From JBCDIQ01 sp039024295 (lineage in GTDB: Bacteria > Bacteroidota > Bacteroidia > J057), in assembly GCA_039024295.1 (NCBI GenBank), contig JBCDIQ010000225.1, positions 1-9,473 of the forward strand: 9,473 nucleotides of DNA. The letters are read 5' to 3'. This document shows positions 1-6,708 of the stretch, in pieces. Both the position numbers and the translations under genes were made by a program. The stretch's first letter is position 1. The number at the start of each line of letters is the position of its first letter. The notes under the pieces are model-generated. The model had not been told where the DNA came from and did no database searches. It saw only the letters and a list, made by a program, of their open reading frames with translations.

Positions 1-81
1 GTCGCATTATTTTAGTTTCTAATATACGAAATAGTGAGAGAATAGGGTTTGGATGAGCTTTTAATCCTTTTTACAAATACC

Positions 82-753
82 TTAAGAGTAGAACCCCCGC
101 TTATTTGTCTCTAATATCCGCTCGTTAAAAATAACAGCAGTCCAGTCAATCAAGAAGGGCAGCTCTTCTAGTTTCCTTTCGTAAGGATCTGGTTCGTCAA
201 TTCCACAAATGGATACGGTTCCATTCTGGAAATACAAGATGAGGTCGGAAAGGAATTGTTGGCCATTGCCAAACTCCTTTTTCACCAATTCTACCCTTTC
301 CAATTCCTGGTTAATGAAAGGTTGCCAGTTTGCTGAGTTGTTCATTTCCTTAATTTCAGCCCACTCATCCTCAAACACTTTATTTGGTTTTTTATCTGAA
401 AAGGTAAATACGGGACCATCCGCTTGTTCTACCCAAATCCAATTGACCCACACACCATTTGCAAGCTCAATCATGACAGCCGTATCACATAAGTCATATC
501 CCTGAAACGTGAGCATGCCTGAAGGATGGTTAACCTGCCCATATAATACCCTGATAATAGGAGAGTTAATTTCTATCGGAGTGGAGCGAATATTCTTCTT
601 GAACTTATAAATAAATTCAGGTCGTCCTGAGCTATTTACCTCAACCGATTGATTCGAAGAGGTATCTTCAAGCACTTCTCTTGGTTCCGAACTAGAAATA
701 ACCAGCCAAGTGATGATTAACAAAAAGATGATGAGGAAGGCAACGATCTGCAT
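82..753 (-). CDS. Membrane-anchored protein of unknown function
   Basis: The 223-residue protein has one strongly hydrophobic segment at about residues 3-20, followed by a polar linker rich in Ser, Glu and Asn (about 21-45) and a globular part with several Trp and two Cys (C89, C183). This suggests a single N-terminal membrane anchor with the rest outside the cytoplasmic membrane, or an uncleaved signal. I recognise no family. The first ATG (751-753) was chosen. However, the same frame is open for 29 codons upstream, back to the stop codon of the toxin gene, and that stretch reads like plausible coding sequence, so the true N-terminus may be longer or altered by a frameshift. A weak promoter-like box (TATCTTCT, reading 769 to 762) lies just before the ATG. 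The gene follows the toxin gene on the same strand at 87 bp and could be read through from it. The coding call is fairly safe; the function is unknown. Confidence 0.7.
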   Translation of the reverse strand: MQIVAFLIIFLLIITWLVISSSEPREVLEDTSSNQSVEVNSSGRPEFIYKFKKNIRSTPIEINSPIIRVLYGQVNHPSGMLTFQGYDLCDTAVMIELANGVWVNWIWVEQADGPVFTFSDKKPNKVFEDEWAEIKEMNNSANWQPFINQELERVELVKKEFGNGQQFLSDLILYFQNGTVSICGIDEPDPYERKLEELPFLIDWTAVIFNERILETNKRGFYS

Positions 754-840
754 AGCGAGGTAGAAGATACGAATCAGTAGGCTTTCAGCTGACTTGGACT
801 CCGAGGATCTACTGGCATTTATATTGAGATGCTGAGCTAC

Positions 841-1107
841 CTACGGAAAGAATTTATAAATATCCTTGCGGTGAAGAACCCTGAGGAAGATGACTGCATT
901 CCCATCTACCTCAAAACCAATTCGATACTCGCCTAGCCTAATTCTGTAATAGCCCTCGAATCCCTTTATCTTTTTCACTCCTTTTAGCTCCTGTAAGTCA
1001 TTTAAATCAGCAACCTCCTCGATTTTTTCAGCTATCTGTTTGCGTATTTTAGGAAGCCTGATCTTTTTAACATCCTTTTCAAAGGACCTATCAATCTTAA
1101 TTTCCAT
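841..1107 (-). CDS. RelE/ParE-family toxin of a type II toxin-antitoxin pair
   Basis: The 88-residue basic protein has the family layout: two N-terminal helices rich in Lys/Arg/Glu (about residues 8-40), then a beta-sheet core. The core contains a Lys pair (K46, K48), the hallmark stretch YRIRLGEYRIGF at 54-65, and a C-terminal LHRKDIYKFFP. In RelE enzymes, basic residues at comparable places (Lys pair, central Arg, late Arg and a C-terminal Tyr) cleave mRNA in the ribosomal A site. Here K46, K48, R55/R57, R62, R80 and Y84 are the natural equivalents, so mRNA interferase activity is likely. A ParE-type gyrase poison remains possible, because the two branches share this fold. The start overlaps the last 11 nt of the upstream antitoxin gene, the usual arrangement for co-translated toxin pairs. 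The protein appears full length and intact. Confidence 0.88.
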   Translation of the reverse strand: MEIKIDRSFEKDVKKIRLPKIRKQIAEKIEEVADLNDLQELKGVKKIKGFEGYYRIRLGEYRIGFEVDGNAVIFLRVLHRKDIYKFFP

Positions 1108-1300
1108 CTTTTAATTGCTTCAGGAAATCCTTATTATCAACATATTCGCCTGTTTTACCCTCTTTCATGGCAAAACCAAGACCTAAATCTTCCAATTCTT
1201 CTTGATTAAGAACGTGGGTTTTGATCCCTATTTTCTTTGCCAAAGCAATCAGTAGGTTAAGGTCTGATTCTGATTTACCTGAAAAAATCACGTTTACCAT
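1097..1300 (-). CDS. Antitoxin partner of the RelE/ParE-type toxin
   Basis: The small 67-residue protein starts with a short beta-strand-like segment (residues 2-7). An amphipathic helix (about 11-24) and a polar acidic C-terminal half follow, containing the stretch EGKTGEYVDNKDF. Small proteins with a GxTGEYV-like tail are commonly found directly upstream of RelE/ParE toxins in Bacteroidota and Cyanobacteria (recalled knowledge, not checked). The acidic tail would wrap around and neutralise the basic toxin. I see no ribbon-helix-helix or helix-turn-helix motif, so it is not obvious how the module represses its own promoter. The assignment rests mainly on gene order: antitoxin first, 11-nt overlap, toxin second. 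The ATG at 1298-1300 is preceded by an A/T-rich leader without Shine-Dalgarno. Confidence 0.8.
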   Translation of the reverse strand: MVNVIFSGKSESDLNLLIALAKKIGIKTHVLNQEELEDLGLGFAMKEGKTGEYVDNKDFLKQLKDGN

Positions 1301-1316
1301 TTGTGCTAATTTTAAT

Positions 1317-1324
1317 CCAATTTA
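1317..1324 (-). promoter_or_regulatory. Possible -7 box of the toxin-antitoxin operon
   Basis: Read on the minus strand this is TAAATTGG, one mismatch from the Bacteroidota consensus TAnnTTTG. It lies 16 nt before the antitoxin ATG, which would give a very short leader. A TTG upstream is about 24 nt away, slightly far for a -33 element. The gap 1301-1361 otherwise shows no hairpin or operator-like palindrome. Confidence 0.3.
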
Positions 1325-1361
1325 CTGATTTGTGGTTTAATAATGAAGCAACCTAGTGGCC

Positions 1362-2060
1362 TCAATCCCCCATAAAAATAAACCCATCAATTAGAGGCTC
1401 TCGAAGAGCACCTCCGTTAAAATCGAACCAACCCACCAGCCCAAATTCAGATTTGATCAGCAGGTGTCTCAAGGAACCATATACTTCTTCGGTGTTTCCT
1501 AAAACGATCTCAATCTCATAGCCTTTGGGCAAGGAAGCGACTTTTTTGGTGTAATTCTGATCGGAGAATATGCTGATGGGATAGTTCAACCTCCCCTTAG
1601 CTCCTATGTAATAAGCAGGTTGGGCTACCTCTCGATAGGTATTATCCGACAGGATAAACTTGCGCTTTTTATCAAAATAGGAATTTGAACTCCCTTCTAT
1701 GTAAAGCGTACTCCCCTTGATATGGAACGTGTTGCCGCCCTCTGCAAAGATAACCCTTCCCTGATGAATCGCAATGAACGTAGGGTCCGCACTCGGGCCT
1801 TCAGAAAAATGAAATTCGATCAGGGAATTACCACTCCGTTTCCATGTCCCCAGGAAAATGGTAGGCTCCCCATAGTCAAAGCAGTCCTGGGGTTCATCAC
1901 ACCACTTATTTACATACTGAAAATTCTCAGAGTTAGGGTAGCCAAATTGTATCCCAATACCTCCACTCCCTACCTCCTCGTAAATCAAGTCGGTAAATCG
2001 AAATTGTCCCTGAACAAGGTTCACCATCAGGCACAAACAGATCGTAATTAGCTGCTTCAT
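1362..2060 (-). CDS. Secreted protein with a possible SH3-like C-terminal domain
   Basis: The 232-residue protein begins with a clear Sec signal peptide: basic start MKQ, hydrophobic core to about residue 16, and likely cleavage after QG at 17-18. The mature part has two close cysteines (C54, C60) that could form a disulfide outside the cytoplasm. A beta-rich middle contains a lipocalin-like GTWKRSGN stretch at 71-78. A C-terminal segment (about 150-215) has the rhythm of a bacterial SH3-type domain: a strand ending in SIFSD, a SLPKGYEIEI turn, and LLIKSEFGLVGWF near the end, like the substrate-facing strand in other SH3b domains. Such domains often bind peptidoglycan or peptides, but no partner is visible here and the domain call is only by pattern. 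It lies on the same strand as carB, 67 bp downstream of it, and 61 bp upstream of the antitoxin gene. No recognised enzyme motif is present. Confidence 0.75.
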   Translation of the reverse strand: MKQLITICLCLMVNLVQGQFRFTDLIYEEVGSGGIGIQFGYPNSENFQYVNKWCDEPQDCFDYGEPTIFLGTWKRSGNSLIEFHFSEGPSADPTFIAIHQGRVIFAEGGNTFHIKGSTLYIEGSSNSYFDKKRKFILSDNTYREVAQPAYYIGAKGRLNYPISIFSDQNYTKKVASLPKGYEIEIVLGNTEEVYGSLRHLLIKSEFGLVGWFDFNGGALREPLIDGFIFMGD

Positions 2061-2127
2061 CTTCCAATTGCTTTTGATTGTAAGATGCTAATTACTAGAT
2101 AAGGATGCCAATAGGAATTCTCCTCCC

Positions 2128-4941
2128 CTACCGCGTCAAATACATATTCCGCTCATTGTACGCCTTCACAAAAAAGGGGTCCTGCAGGTCTTTGATAAAA
2201 TAGATGGATTCACCGGTAGATTTCATCTCTGGGCCTAAGGCCTTGTCTACATTCGGGAATTTGTTGAAGGAGAAGACAGGTACCTTAATGGCATAGCCGC
2301 GCAGCTTGGGCCGGAAGGTGAAGTCTTTCAACTTATGGGTGCCTAGCATGAGCTTGGTGGCGTAGTTTACATAAGGGATCTCGTGTGCCTTGGCAATGAA
2401 GGGCACCGTACGGGAAGCCCGGGGATTGGCCTCGATTACGTATACCTTGTCTCCTTTGATGGCAAACTGGATGTTGATGAGGCCTTTTATCTGCATGGCC
2501 AGGGCCAGCTTGCGGGTATAGGTCTCCATCTGCTCCAATACTTCGGGGCTCAGGTCAAACGGGGGGAGGACGGCAGTGGAATCTCCGGAGTGGATGCCAG
2601 CCGGTTCAATGTGCTCCATCATGCCCACGATCTGAACGTCTTCCCCATCGCAAAGGGCGTCCACCTCCGTTTCGATGCCGCCGTCCAGGAAGTGGTCCAC
2701 CAGTACTTTGTTGCCGTCCACATCTCCCAGGATGCTGATCACATGGCGGGTGAGTTCATCGTCGTTGATGACGATCCGCATTTTCTGGCCGCCCAATACG
2801 TAAGAAGGACGCACCAGTACCGGATAATTTACCTTTTTGGCAATTTCAATAGCTTCCTCTGCATTTTCAGCCACGCCAAAGTCTGGATATGGGATATCCA
2901 GGTCACGGAGCAATTCAGAGAAACGTCCCCTATCCTCAGCCATGTCCATCATGTCGAAGCTGGTACCCAGAATGGGAATGCCGTAGCGGTGTAGCTTTTC
3001 AGAAAGCTTCAGGGCCGTTTGGCCTCCTAACTGCACAATAACCCCTTCGGGCTGTTCGTGCTGGATGATGTCGTAGATATGCTCCCAGAAAACTGGCTCA
3101 AAGTAAAGCTTATCCGCAATGTTGAAGTCGGTGGATACGGTCTCAGGGTTGCAGTTGATCATGATGGTCTCATAGCCCATCTCTTTGGCTGCCAGTACCC
3201 CATGTACGCAGCAGTAGTCAAACTCGATCCCCTGGCCGATCCGGTTTGGACCCGCGCCAAAGATGACTACCTTCTTCTTGTCAGAAACCACAGATTCGTT
3301 TTCGTCATCGAAGGAGGAGTAGTAATAAGGTGTCAACGCCTCAAATTCGGCTGCGCAGGTATCCACAAGCTTGTACACCCGCTTGATGTCCATGTCGATC
3401 CGCTTTTGGTAAACTTCACTCTCCAGGCAACGAAGCAGGTGGGCAATCTGACGATCCGCATAGCCATTCTTCTTGGCTTCCAGCAGCACGTCACGCGGAA
3501 TATCATTCAGCGAATGACGGGAAATTTCTTTTTCTAGGGCCACGAGGTATTCAATTTCCCGTAAATACCAGGGGTCAATTTTGGTTGCCTCGAAAATGGC
3601 GTTAAGGGGCACGCCCAGGTGCATGGCATCTTTGATGTGGAAAATGCGGTCCCAGGAGGGATGACGCAAGCTTTCCATGATCCCTTCCAGGTCAAGTAGT
3701 TCCTTGCCATCGGCACCCATGCCGTTCCGCTTGAGTTCCAGCGACTGACACGCTTTTTGCAACGCCTCGTTAAACGAACGGCCGATGCCCATCACCTCCC
3801 CTACTGCTTTCATCTGCAATCCCAAATGAGGATCAGCCCCCTGGAATTTGGCGAAGTTCCAACGAGGAATTTTCACGATCACATAGTCCAGGCTCGGCTC
3901 AAAGAAGGCCGAAGTATTCTTGGTGATCTGGTTAGGGAGTTCGTCCAGACGGTATCCTACAGCCAGTTTGGCTGCGATTCGCGCAATCGGGTAACCAGTA
4001 GCTTTAGAAGCCAGGGCGGAAGATCGAGACACCCGTGGGTTGATCTCAATCACGATCATACGCCCGTTTTCGGGGTTGATGGAAAACTGAACGTTACATC
4101 CGCCAGAGAATTCTCCCAATGCATCCATTACCTGAAAGGCACCATCCCGCATCTGCTGCAATTGGGTGTCTGGCAGGGTCATGGCCGGAGCCACGGTAAT
4201 CGAATCTCCTGTGTGGATTCCCGTAGGATCCAGGTTTTCGACCGAGCAAATCACAATCTTATTCCCTGCGCCATCCCGCATTACCTCCAACTCGTACTCC
4301 TTCCACCCAAAAATACTTTCCTCCACCAGCACCTGGTGAATAGGGCTGGCTTGCAACCCACGCTTCAGCAACACATCGAAATCTTTTTCATCCTCCACAA
4401 ACGCACCGCCTGTACCACCCAAGGTGTAGGAAGGGCGAATCACCAATGGAAAACCAATTCGCTGGGCAATTTCTTTCCCTTTCAGGAAAGAGTTTGCAAT
4501 CTCCGATTTAGGTACGTCCTGCCCAATTTCCGTCATCAGTTGACGAAATACCTCCCGGTCCTCCGCTTTTTGGATGGCATCAATGTTTGCCCCAATGATT
4601 TTTACGCCAAACTTCTCCCAGATACCTGCCCGCTGGCATTCCATGCACAGGTTAAGGCCGGTCTGCCCCCCCATAGTAGGCAATACCGCATCAATTTTCT
4701 GCTTTTCCAGGATCTTGATGACAGATTCCTTCTCCAAAGGCAATAGATACACATCATCTGCTGTCACCGGGTCGGTCATGATGGTGGCAGGGTTAGAATT
4801 GATCAAAGCTACCCGGATGCCTTCTTCTTTGAGGGCAAGAGACGCCTGAGAACCGGAATAATCGAATTCGCAGGCCTGACCGATGATAATGGGACCGCTA
4901 CCGATGATGAGGACTGACTTAATGGAGGGATCGAGGGGCAT
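2128..4941 (-). CDS. carB: Carbamoyl-phosphate synthase large subunit, short form
   Basis: CarB makes carbamoyl phosphate from bicarbonate, ATP and ammonia passed from the glutaminase subunit CarA, feeding pyrimidine and arginine synthesis in the cytosol. The two homologous synthetase halves are complete. The first has LIIGSGPIIIGQACEFDYSG at 11-30, RPSYTLGGTGGAFV at 169-182, ENLDPTGIHTGDSITVAP at 235-252 and EINPRVSRSSALASKATG at 299-316. The second half repeats these as FGAGPNRIGQGIEFDY at 561-576, RPSYVLGG at 711-718, GIHSGDS at 782-788 and EANPRASRTVPF at 837-848. The protein stops at residue 937, just after the KFPNVDKALGPEMKSTGE segment. It therefore lacks the roughly 135-residue MGS-like domain that in E. 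coli (1073 residues) binds UMP and ornithine. I recall similarly short CarB in other Bacteroidota, so this is probably a lineage trait, not a truncation. carA is not adjacent in this window. The ATG at 4939-4941 gives a standard N-terminus. Confidence 0.97.
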   Translation of the reverse strand: MPLDPSIKSVLIIGSGPIIIGQACEFDYSGSQASLALKEEGIRVALINSNPATIMTDPVTADDVYLLPLEKESVIKILEKQKIDAVLPTMGGQTGLNLCMECQRAGIWEKFGVKIIGANIDAIQKAEDREVFRQLMTEIGQDVPKSEIANSFLKGKEIAQRIGFPLVIRPSYTLGGTGGAFVEDEKDFDVLLKRGLQASPIHQVLVEESIFGWKEYELEVMRDGAGNKIVICSVENLDPTGIHTGDSITVAPAMTLPDTQLQQMRDGAFQVMDALGEFSGGCNVQFSINPENGRMIVIEINPRVSRSSALASKATGYPIARIAAKLAVGYRLDELPNQITKNTSAFFEPSLDYVIVKIPRWNFAKFQGADPHLGLQMKAVGEVMGIGRSFNEALQKACQSLELKRNGMGADGKELLDLEGIMESLRHPSWDRIFHIKDAMHLGVPLNAIFEATKIDPWYLREIEYLVALEKEISRHSLNDIPRDVLLEAKKNGYADRQIAHLLRCLESEVYQKRIDMDIKRVYKLVDTCAAEFEALTPYYYSSFDDENESVVSDKKKVVIFGAGPNRIGQGIEFDYCCVHGVLAAKEMGYETIMINCNPETVSTDFNIADKLYFEPVFWEHIYDIIQHEQPEGVIVQLGGQTALKLSEKLHRYGIPILGTSFDMMDMAEDRGRFSELLRDLDIPYPDFGVAENAEEAIEIAKKVNYPVLVRPSYVLGGQKMRIVINDDELTRHVISILGDVDGNKVLVDHFLDGGIETEVDALCDGEDVQIVGMMEHIEPAGIHSGDSTAVLPPFDLSPEVLEQMETYTRKLALAMQIKGLINIQFAIKGDKVYVIEANPRASRTVPFIAKAHEIPYVNYATKLMLGTHKLKDFTFRPKLRGYAIKVPVFSFNKFPNVDKALGPEMKSTGESIYFIKDLQDPFFVKAYNERNMYLTR

Positions 4942-5005
4942 GATTGCGCGTTTTGGGAGTATAATGGCTCACAAAATCACCTTAATGTGAACCCTAAAAT
5001 TCGCG

Positions 5006-5013
5006 CAAAGTTA
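5006..5013 (-). promoter_or_regulatory. Probable carB promoter, -7 box
   Basis: On the minus strand this reads TAACTTTG, a perfect match to the Bacteroidota -7 consensus TAnnTTTG. A T-run (TTTTT, positions 5037 to 5033) sits about 20 nt upstream, where a -33 TTTG would be expected, so the upstream element is only approximate. Transcription would start near 5000 and leave a leader of about 60 nt before the carB ATG. No uridine-sensing leader structure or attenuator is evident in that leader. Confidence 0.55.
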
Positions 5014-5047
5014 GCCGAAATTGGTGGAAGGGAAAAATAGAATTAAT

Positions 5048-5134
5048 AGGTTACAGGCAATAGGCGTTAGGTTTTAGGAGATAGGTTTTAAGGAACAGGT
5101 ATTAGGTGTGAGATTTTAGGGATTAGGTGTTAGG
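5048..5134. repeat. Degenerate heptanucleotide tandem array (AGG every 7 nt)
   Basis: Starting at 5048, AGG recurs at 5055, 5062, 5069, 5076, 5083, 5097, 5104, 5118, 5125 and 5132, all in one 7-nt phase. The units at 5090 and 5111 are degenerate (AAG, AGA) but keep the spacing. The approximate unit is AGGTnTT on the plus strand. There are 13 units with no net gain or loss of length. The array ends about 10 bp upstream of the presumed carB -33 region. Its role is unknown. Confidence 0.8.
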
Positions 5135-5202
5135 CCCAATGTGGGTAAAAAATTGGGGATAACCTTTCCCCAGGTTCGTTGATTATGTAATTGTTGGATT
5201 TA

Positions 5203-5367
5203 GAAACTGTCTTGATGTTGGCTTTTGAAAGAGAAAATCGAATTTTGGGGTTCTGGCAAGCCTCTTTTCGCGAAGAACCCCGAGAATCGGGGTTTTGAGC
5301 GGAAAAGGTGATGTCCAGGTTCCAAAAAGGTGATTTTCTTCTCAATTAGGCATTTCAAGACAGTTTC
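5203..5367. mobile_element. MITE-like imperfect palindrome with 13-bp terminal inverted repeats
   Basis: The ends GAAACTGTCTTGA (5203-5215) and TCAAGACAGTTTC (5355-5367) are perfect reverse complements. The interior continues as a discontinuous palindrome: AGAAAATC (5232-5239) pairs with GATTTTCT (5332-5339), CTGG (5253-5256) with CCAG (5315-5318), and CTTTTC (5264-5269) with GAAAAG (5302-5307). The exact centre (5285) is the GAA loop of an 8-bp stem, AACCCCGA/TCGGGGTT (5276-5283 and 5287-5294). TTA stands on both sides (5200-5202 and 5368-5370), consistent with a 3-bp TNA target duplication as made by some IS5-family elements, though 3 bp alone is weak. It encodes no transposase, so it would be a non-autonomous element moved in trans. 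Either strand as RNA would fold into one long hairpin. Confidence 0.75.
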
Positions 5368-5373
5368 TTAACG

Positions 5374-5381
5374 TACCTTCG
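5374..5381 (+). promoter_or_regulatory. Possible antiporter promoter, -7 box
   Basis: TACCTTCG is one mismatch from TAnnTTTG and lies 20 nt before the antiporter ATG, giving a short leader. The expected -33 position falls inside the right terminal repeat of the palindromic element, where only TTTC (5353-5356) resembles the upstream consensus. If real, the mobile element now contributes part of this promoter. Confidence 0.4.
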
Positions 5382-5401
5382 CACAAAGCATCCTCTACTC
5401 C

Positions 5402-6676
5402 ATGGAATTTTTTCATCTAACTTCCTTTATCCTGATGATTTCGGCAGGATTCGGGTTTTTGAACCAAAAAACCCTGAAGCTTCCGACCGGAATTGCCTTA
5501 ATGCTCACAGGCCTGCTCATCTCTTTGATGGTGATCGCCCTAAAAGGGATTTCAAATGGATTTTCTGAAGCCATCACTGCCCAAATAGTCAATTTAGACT
5601 TTTCAGGTATTGTGTTGGAAGTAATGTTGTCTTTCCTCCTATTTGCGGGAGCCTTGCATACCGATCTGGGAAAATTAGCAAAGGTCAAGTGGACCATTCT
5701 TTCTTTCGCTACCCTCGGGGTCATGATTTCCACCTTTACCATTGGATTCCTCATGTATTTTGCGTTGGAATTGGCTGGACAAGGCATTGACCTGATTTAT
5801 TGCCTGCTGTTTGGTGCCCTCATCTCTCCGACCGACCCTATCGCCGTGATGAGTATTTTGAAGAAAGCGGGGGTTCCAAAAGAAATTGAGATTAAAATTA
5901 CAGGAGAATCATTGTTTAATGATGGAATTGGCGTGGTGGTATTTCTTTCCCTCTTCGAAATAGCTCGGCAAGGTACCGAGAATGTGGGGGCGGGTTATGT
6001 AGTCGGCTTGCTAGCACAGGAGGTTATCGGCGGAATCGTGCTGGGACTGCTCTTTGGGTATGTGGCCTATCACATGCTAAAAAACCTGGACGAATACCGG
6101 ACAGAGGTGCTAATCACCTTGGCGGTTGCCACTGGAGGATACTCTACCGCTATTGCCTTTCATGTCTCCGGCCCACTGGTTGTCGTAGTCGCCGGACTGT
6201 TTATCGGTAATTCCAGTGAGAGAGGTGCCATGTCTCAAGTCACTCAAGATTACATCAACAAATTCTGGGAAATACTCGATGAAGCCCTCAACGCCATCCT
6301 GTTTGTATTGATCGGCTTAGAACTTCTCGTGGTAAAAATGACCCTCACTTACTTGCTCATTGGATTATTTGCAGCAGTTGTTTCTGTGGTCATTCGCTAC
6401 CTGGCTTTGAGCATTCCCAGCAGTGTTTTTGGACTGAAGAAAACCTTTGAGTCTTATACCCTTCCCATCATGACTTGGGGAGGCCTGCGAGGCGGTATTT
6501 CCATAGCGTTGGCCCTTTCCCTCACAGCCGATATGGAGAAAGAAATGATTCTGGCAGCAACGTATGTAGTTGTGCTTTGCTCCTTGCTTATTCAGGGGCT
6601 TTCTCTAGAAGGGGTGGTAAAACGCCTCATGCGGGAAGAAAAAGAGAAGGAAAAACCCGCTGCAAGTGCGGCCTAG
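5402..6676 (+). CDS. Na+/H+ antiporter, CPA1 (NhaP-like) family
   Basis: The 424-residue polytopic inner-membrane protein exchanges cytoplasmic Na+ (or K+) for protons and helps keep pH and sodium in balance. Family hallmarks are present. ISPTDPIAV at 141-149 marks the unwound core helix. GESLFNDGIGVVVF at 168-181 contains the Asn-Asp pair (N173, D174) that forms the ion site of electroneutral CPA1 transporters. TWGGLRGGISIALALSL at 358-374 carries the conserved Arg (R363). Hydrophobic segments run through the whole length from about residue 7 to 402. The tail is short, basic/acidic and probably cytoplasmic (about 408-424), with no RCK/TrkA-C or CBS domain that would imply nucleotide control. 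The ATG at 5402 begins right before the first membrane helix. The stop is 32 bp before the next gene's start, so the two may be co-transcribed. Ion preference cannot be read from sequence. Confidence 0.93.
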   Translation: MEFFHLTSFILMISAGFGFLNQKTLKLPTGIALMLTGLLISLMVIALKGISNGFSEAITAQIVNLDFSGIVLEVMLSFLLFAGALHTDLGKLAKVKWTILSFATLGVMISTFTIGFLMYFALELAGQGIDLIYCLLFGALISPTDPIAVMSILKKAGVPKEIEIKITGESLFNDGIGVVVFLSLFEIARQGTENVGAGYVVGLLAQEVIGGIVLGLLFGYVAYHMLKNLDEYRTEVLITLAVATGGYSTAIAFHVSGPLVVVVAGLFIGNSSERGAMSQVTQDYINKFWEILDEALNAILFVLIGLELLVVKMTLTYLLIGLFAAVVSVVIRYLALSIPSSVFGLKKTFESYTLPIMTWGGLRGGISIALALSLTADMEKEMILAATYVVVLCSLLIQGLSLEGVVKRLMREEKEKEKPAASAA

Positions 6677-6695
6677 TGCTCTCACCCATTTTTCC

Positions 6696-6703
6696 TAACT
6701 TCG
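6696..6703 (+). promoter_or_regulatory. Possible -7 box directly before the glycosyltransferase start
   Basis: TAACTTCG is one mismatch from TAnnTTTG and ends 5 nt before the ATG at 6709. No convincing -33 element lies 19-23 nt upstream, where the antiporter stop codon is. If active, transcription would begin at or next to the ATG and give an almost leaderless mRNA. The gene may equally be read through from the antiporter. Confidence 0.3.
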
Positions 6704-6708
6704 CCCCG

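Larger units (their letters stand above)
4942..5401. other. Divergent intergenic region between carB and the antiporter
   Basis: This 460-bp gap holds no gene I can support. From carB outward it contains the carB leader and -7 box, a degenerate 7-nt tandem array (5048-5134), about 65 bp of unremarkable AT-rich sequence, a 165-bp palindromic element (5203-5367), and the short antiporter promoter and leader. A 71-codon open frame across 5130-5345 is a by-product of the palindrome. Confidence 0.8.

Noticed and set aside
1..81. Possible terminator or further gene after the 223-residue protein
   Set aside because: AT-rich sequence with short T-runs but no stem; nothing can be supported in these 81 bases.
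774..818. 14-codon minus-strand mini-frame starting with ATG, upstream of the 223-residue protein
   Set aside because: Too short, with no ribosome-binding or conservation signal visible; kept only as a hint of a possible frameshift.
3757..4746. 329-codon open frame on the plus strand, antisense to carB (also 2383-2994 and 3058-3537)
   Set aside because: carB is unmistakable on the other strand over the whole span; these translations have no recognisable domain and arise from codon bias of the real gene.
5276..5296. GC-rich hairpin followed by TT as a rho-independent terminator
   Set aside because: It is the exact apex of the larger palindrome, has only a very short T-run on either strand, and no gene ends next to it.
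5130..5345. 71-codon minus-strand open frame between carB and the antiporter
   Set aside because: It covers most of the palindromic element and the end of the repeat array; the translation is low in structure and matches nothing.
6475..6708. Upstream extension of the glycosyltransferase frame
   Set aside because: It overlaps the conserved C-terminal helices of the antiporter and encodes Arg/Gly-rich sequence unlike any GT-C N-terminus; the Met at 6709 directly precedes the first membrane helix.
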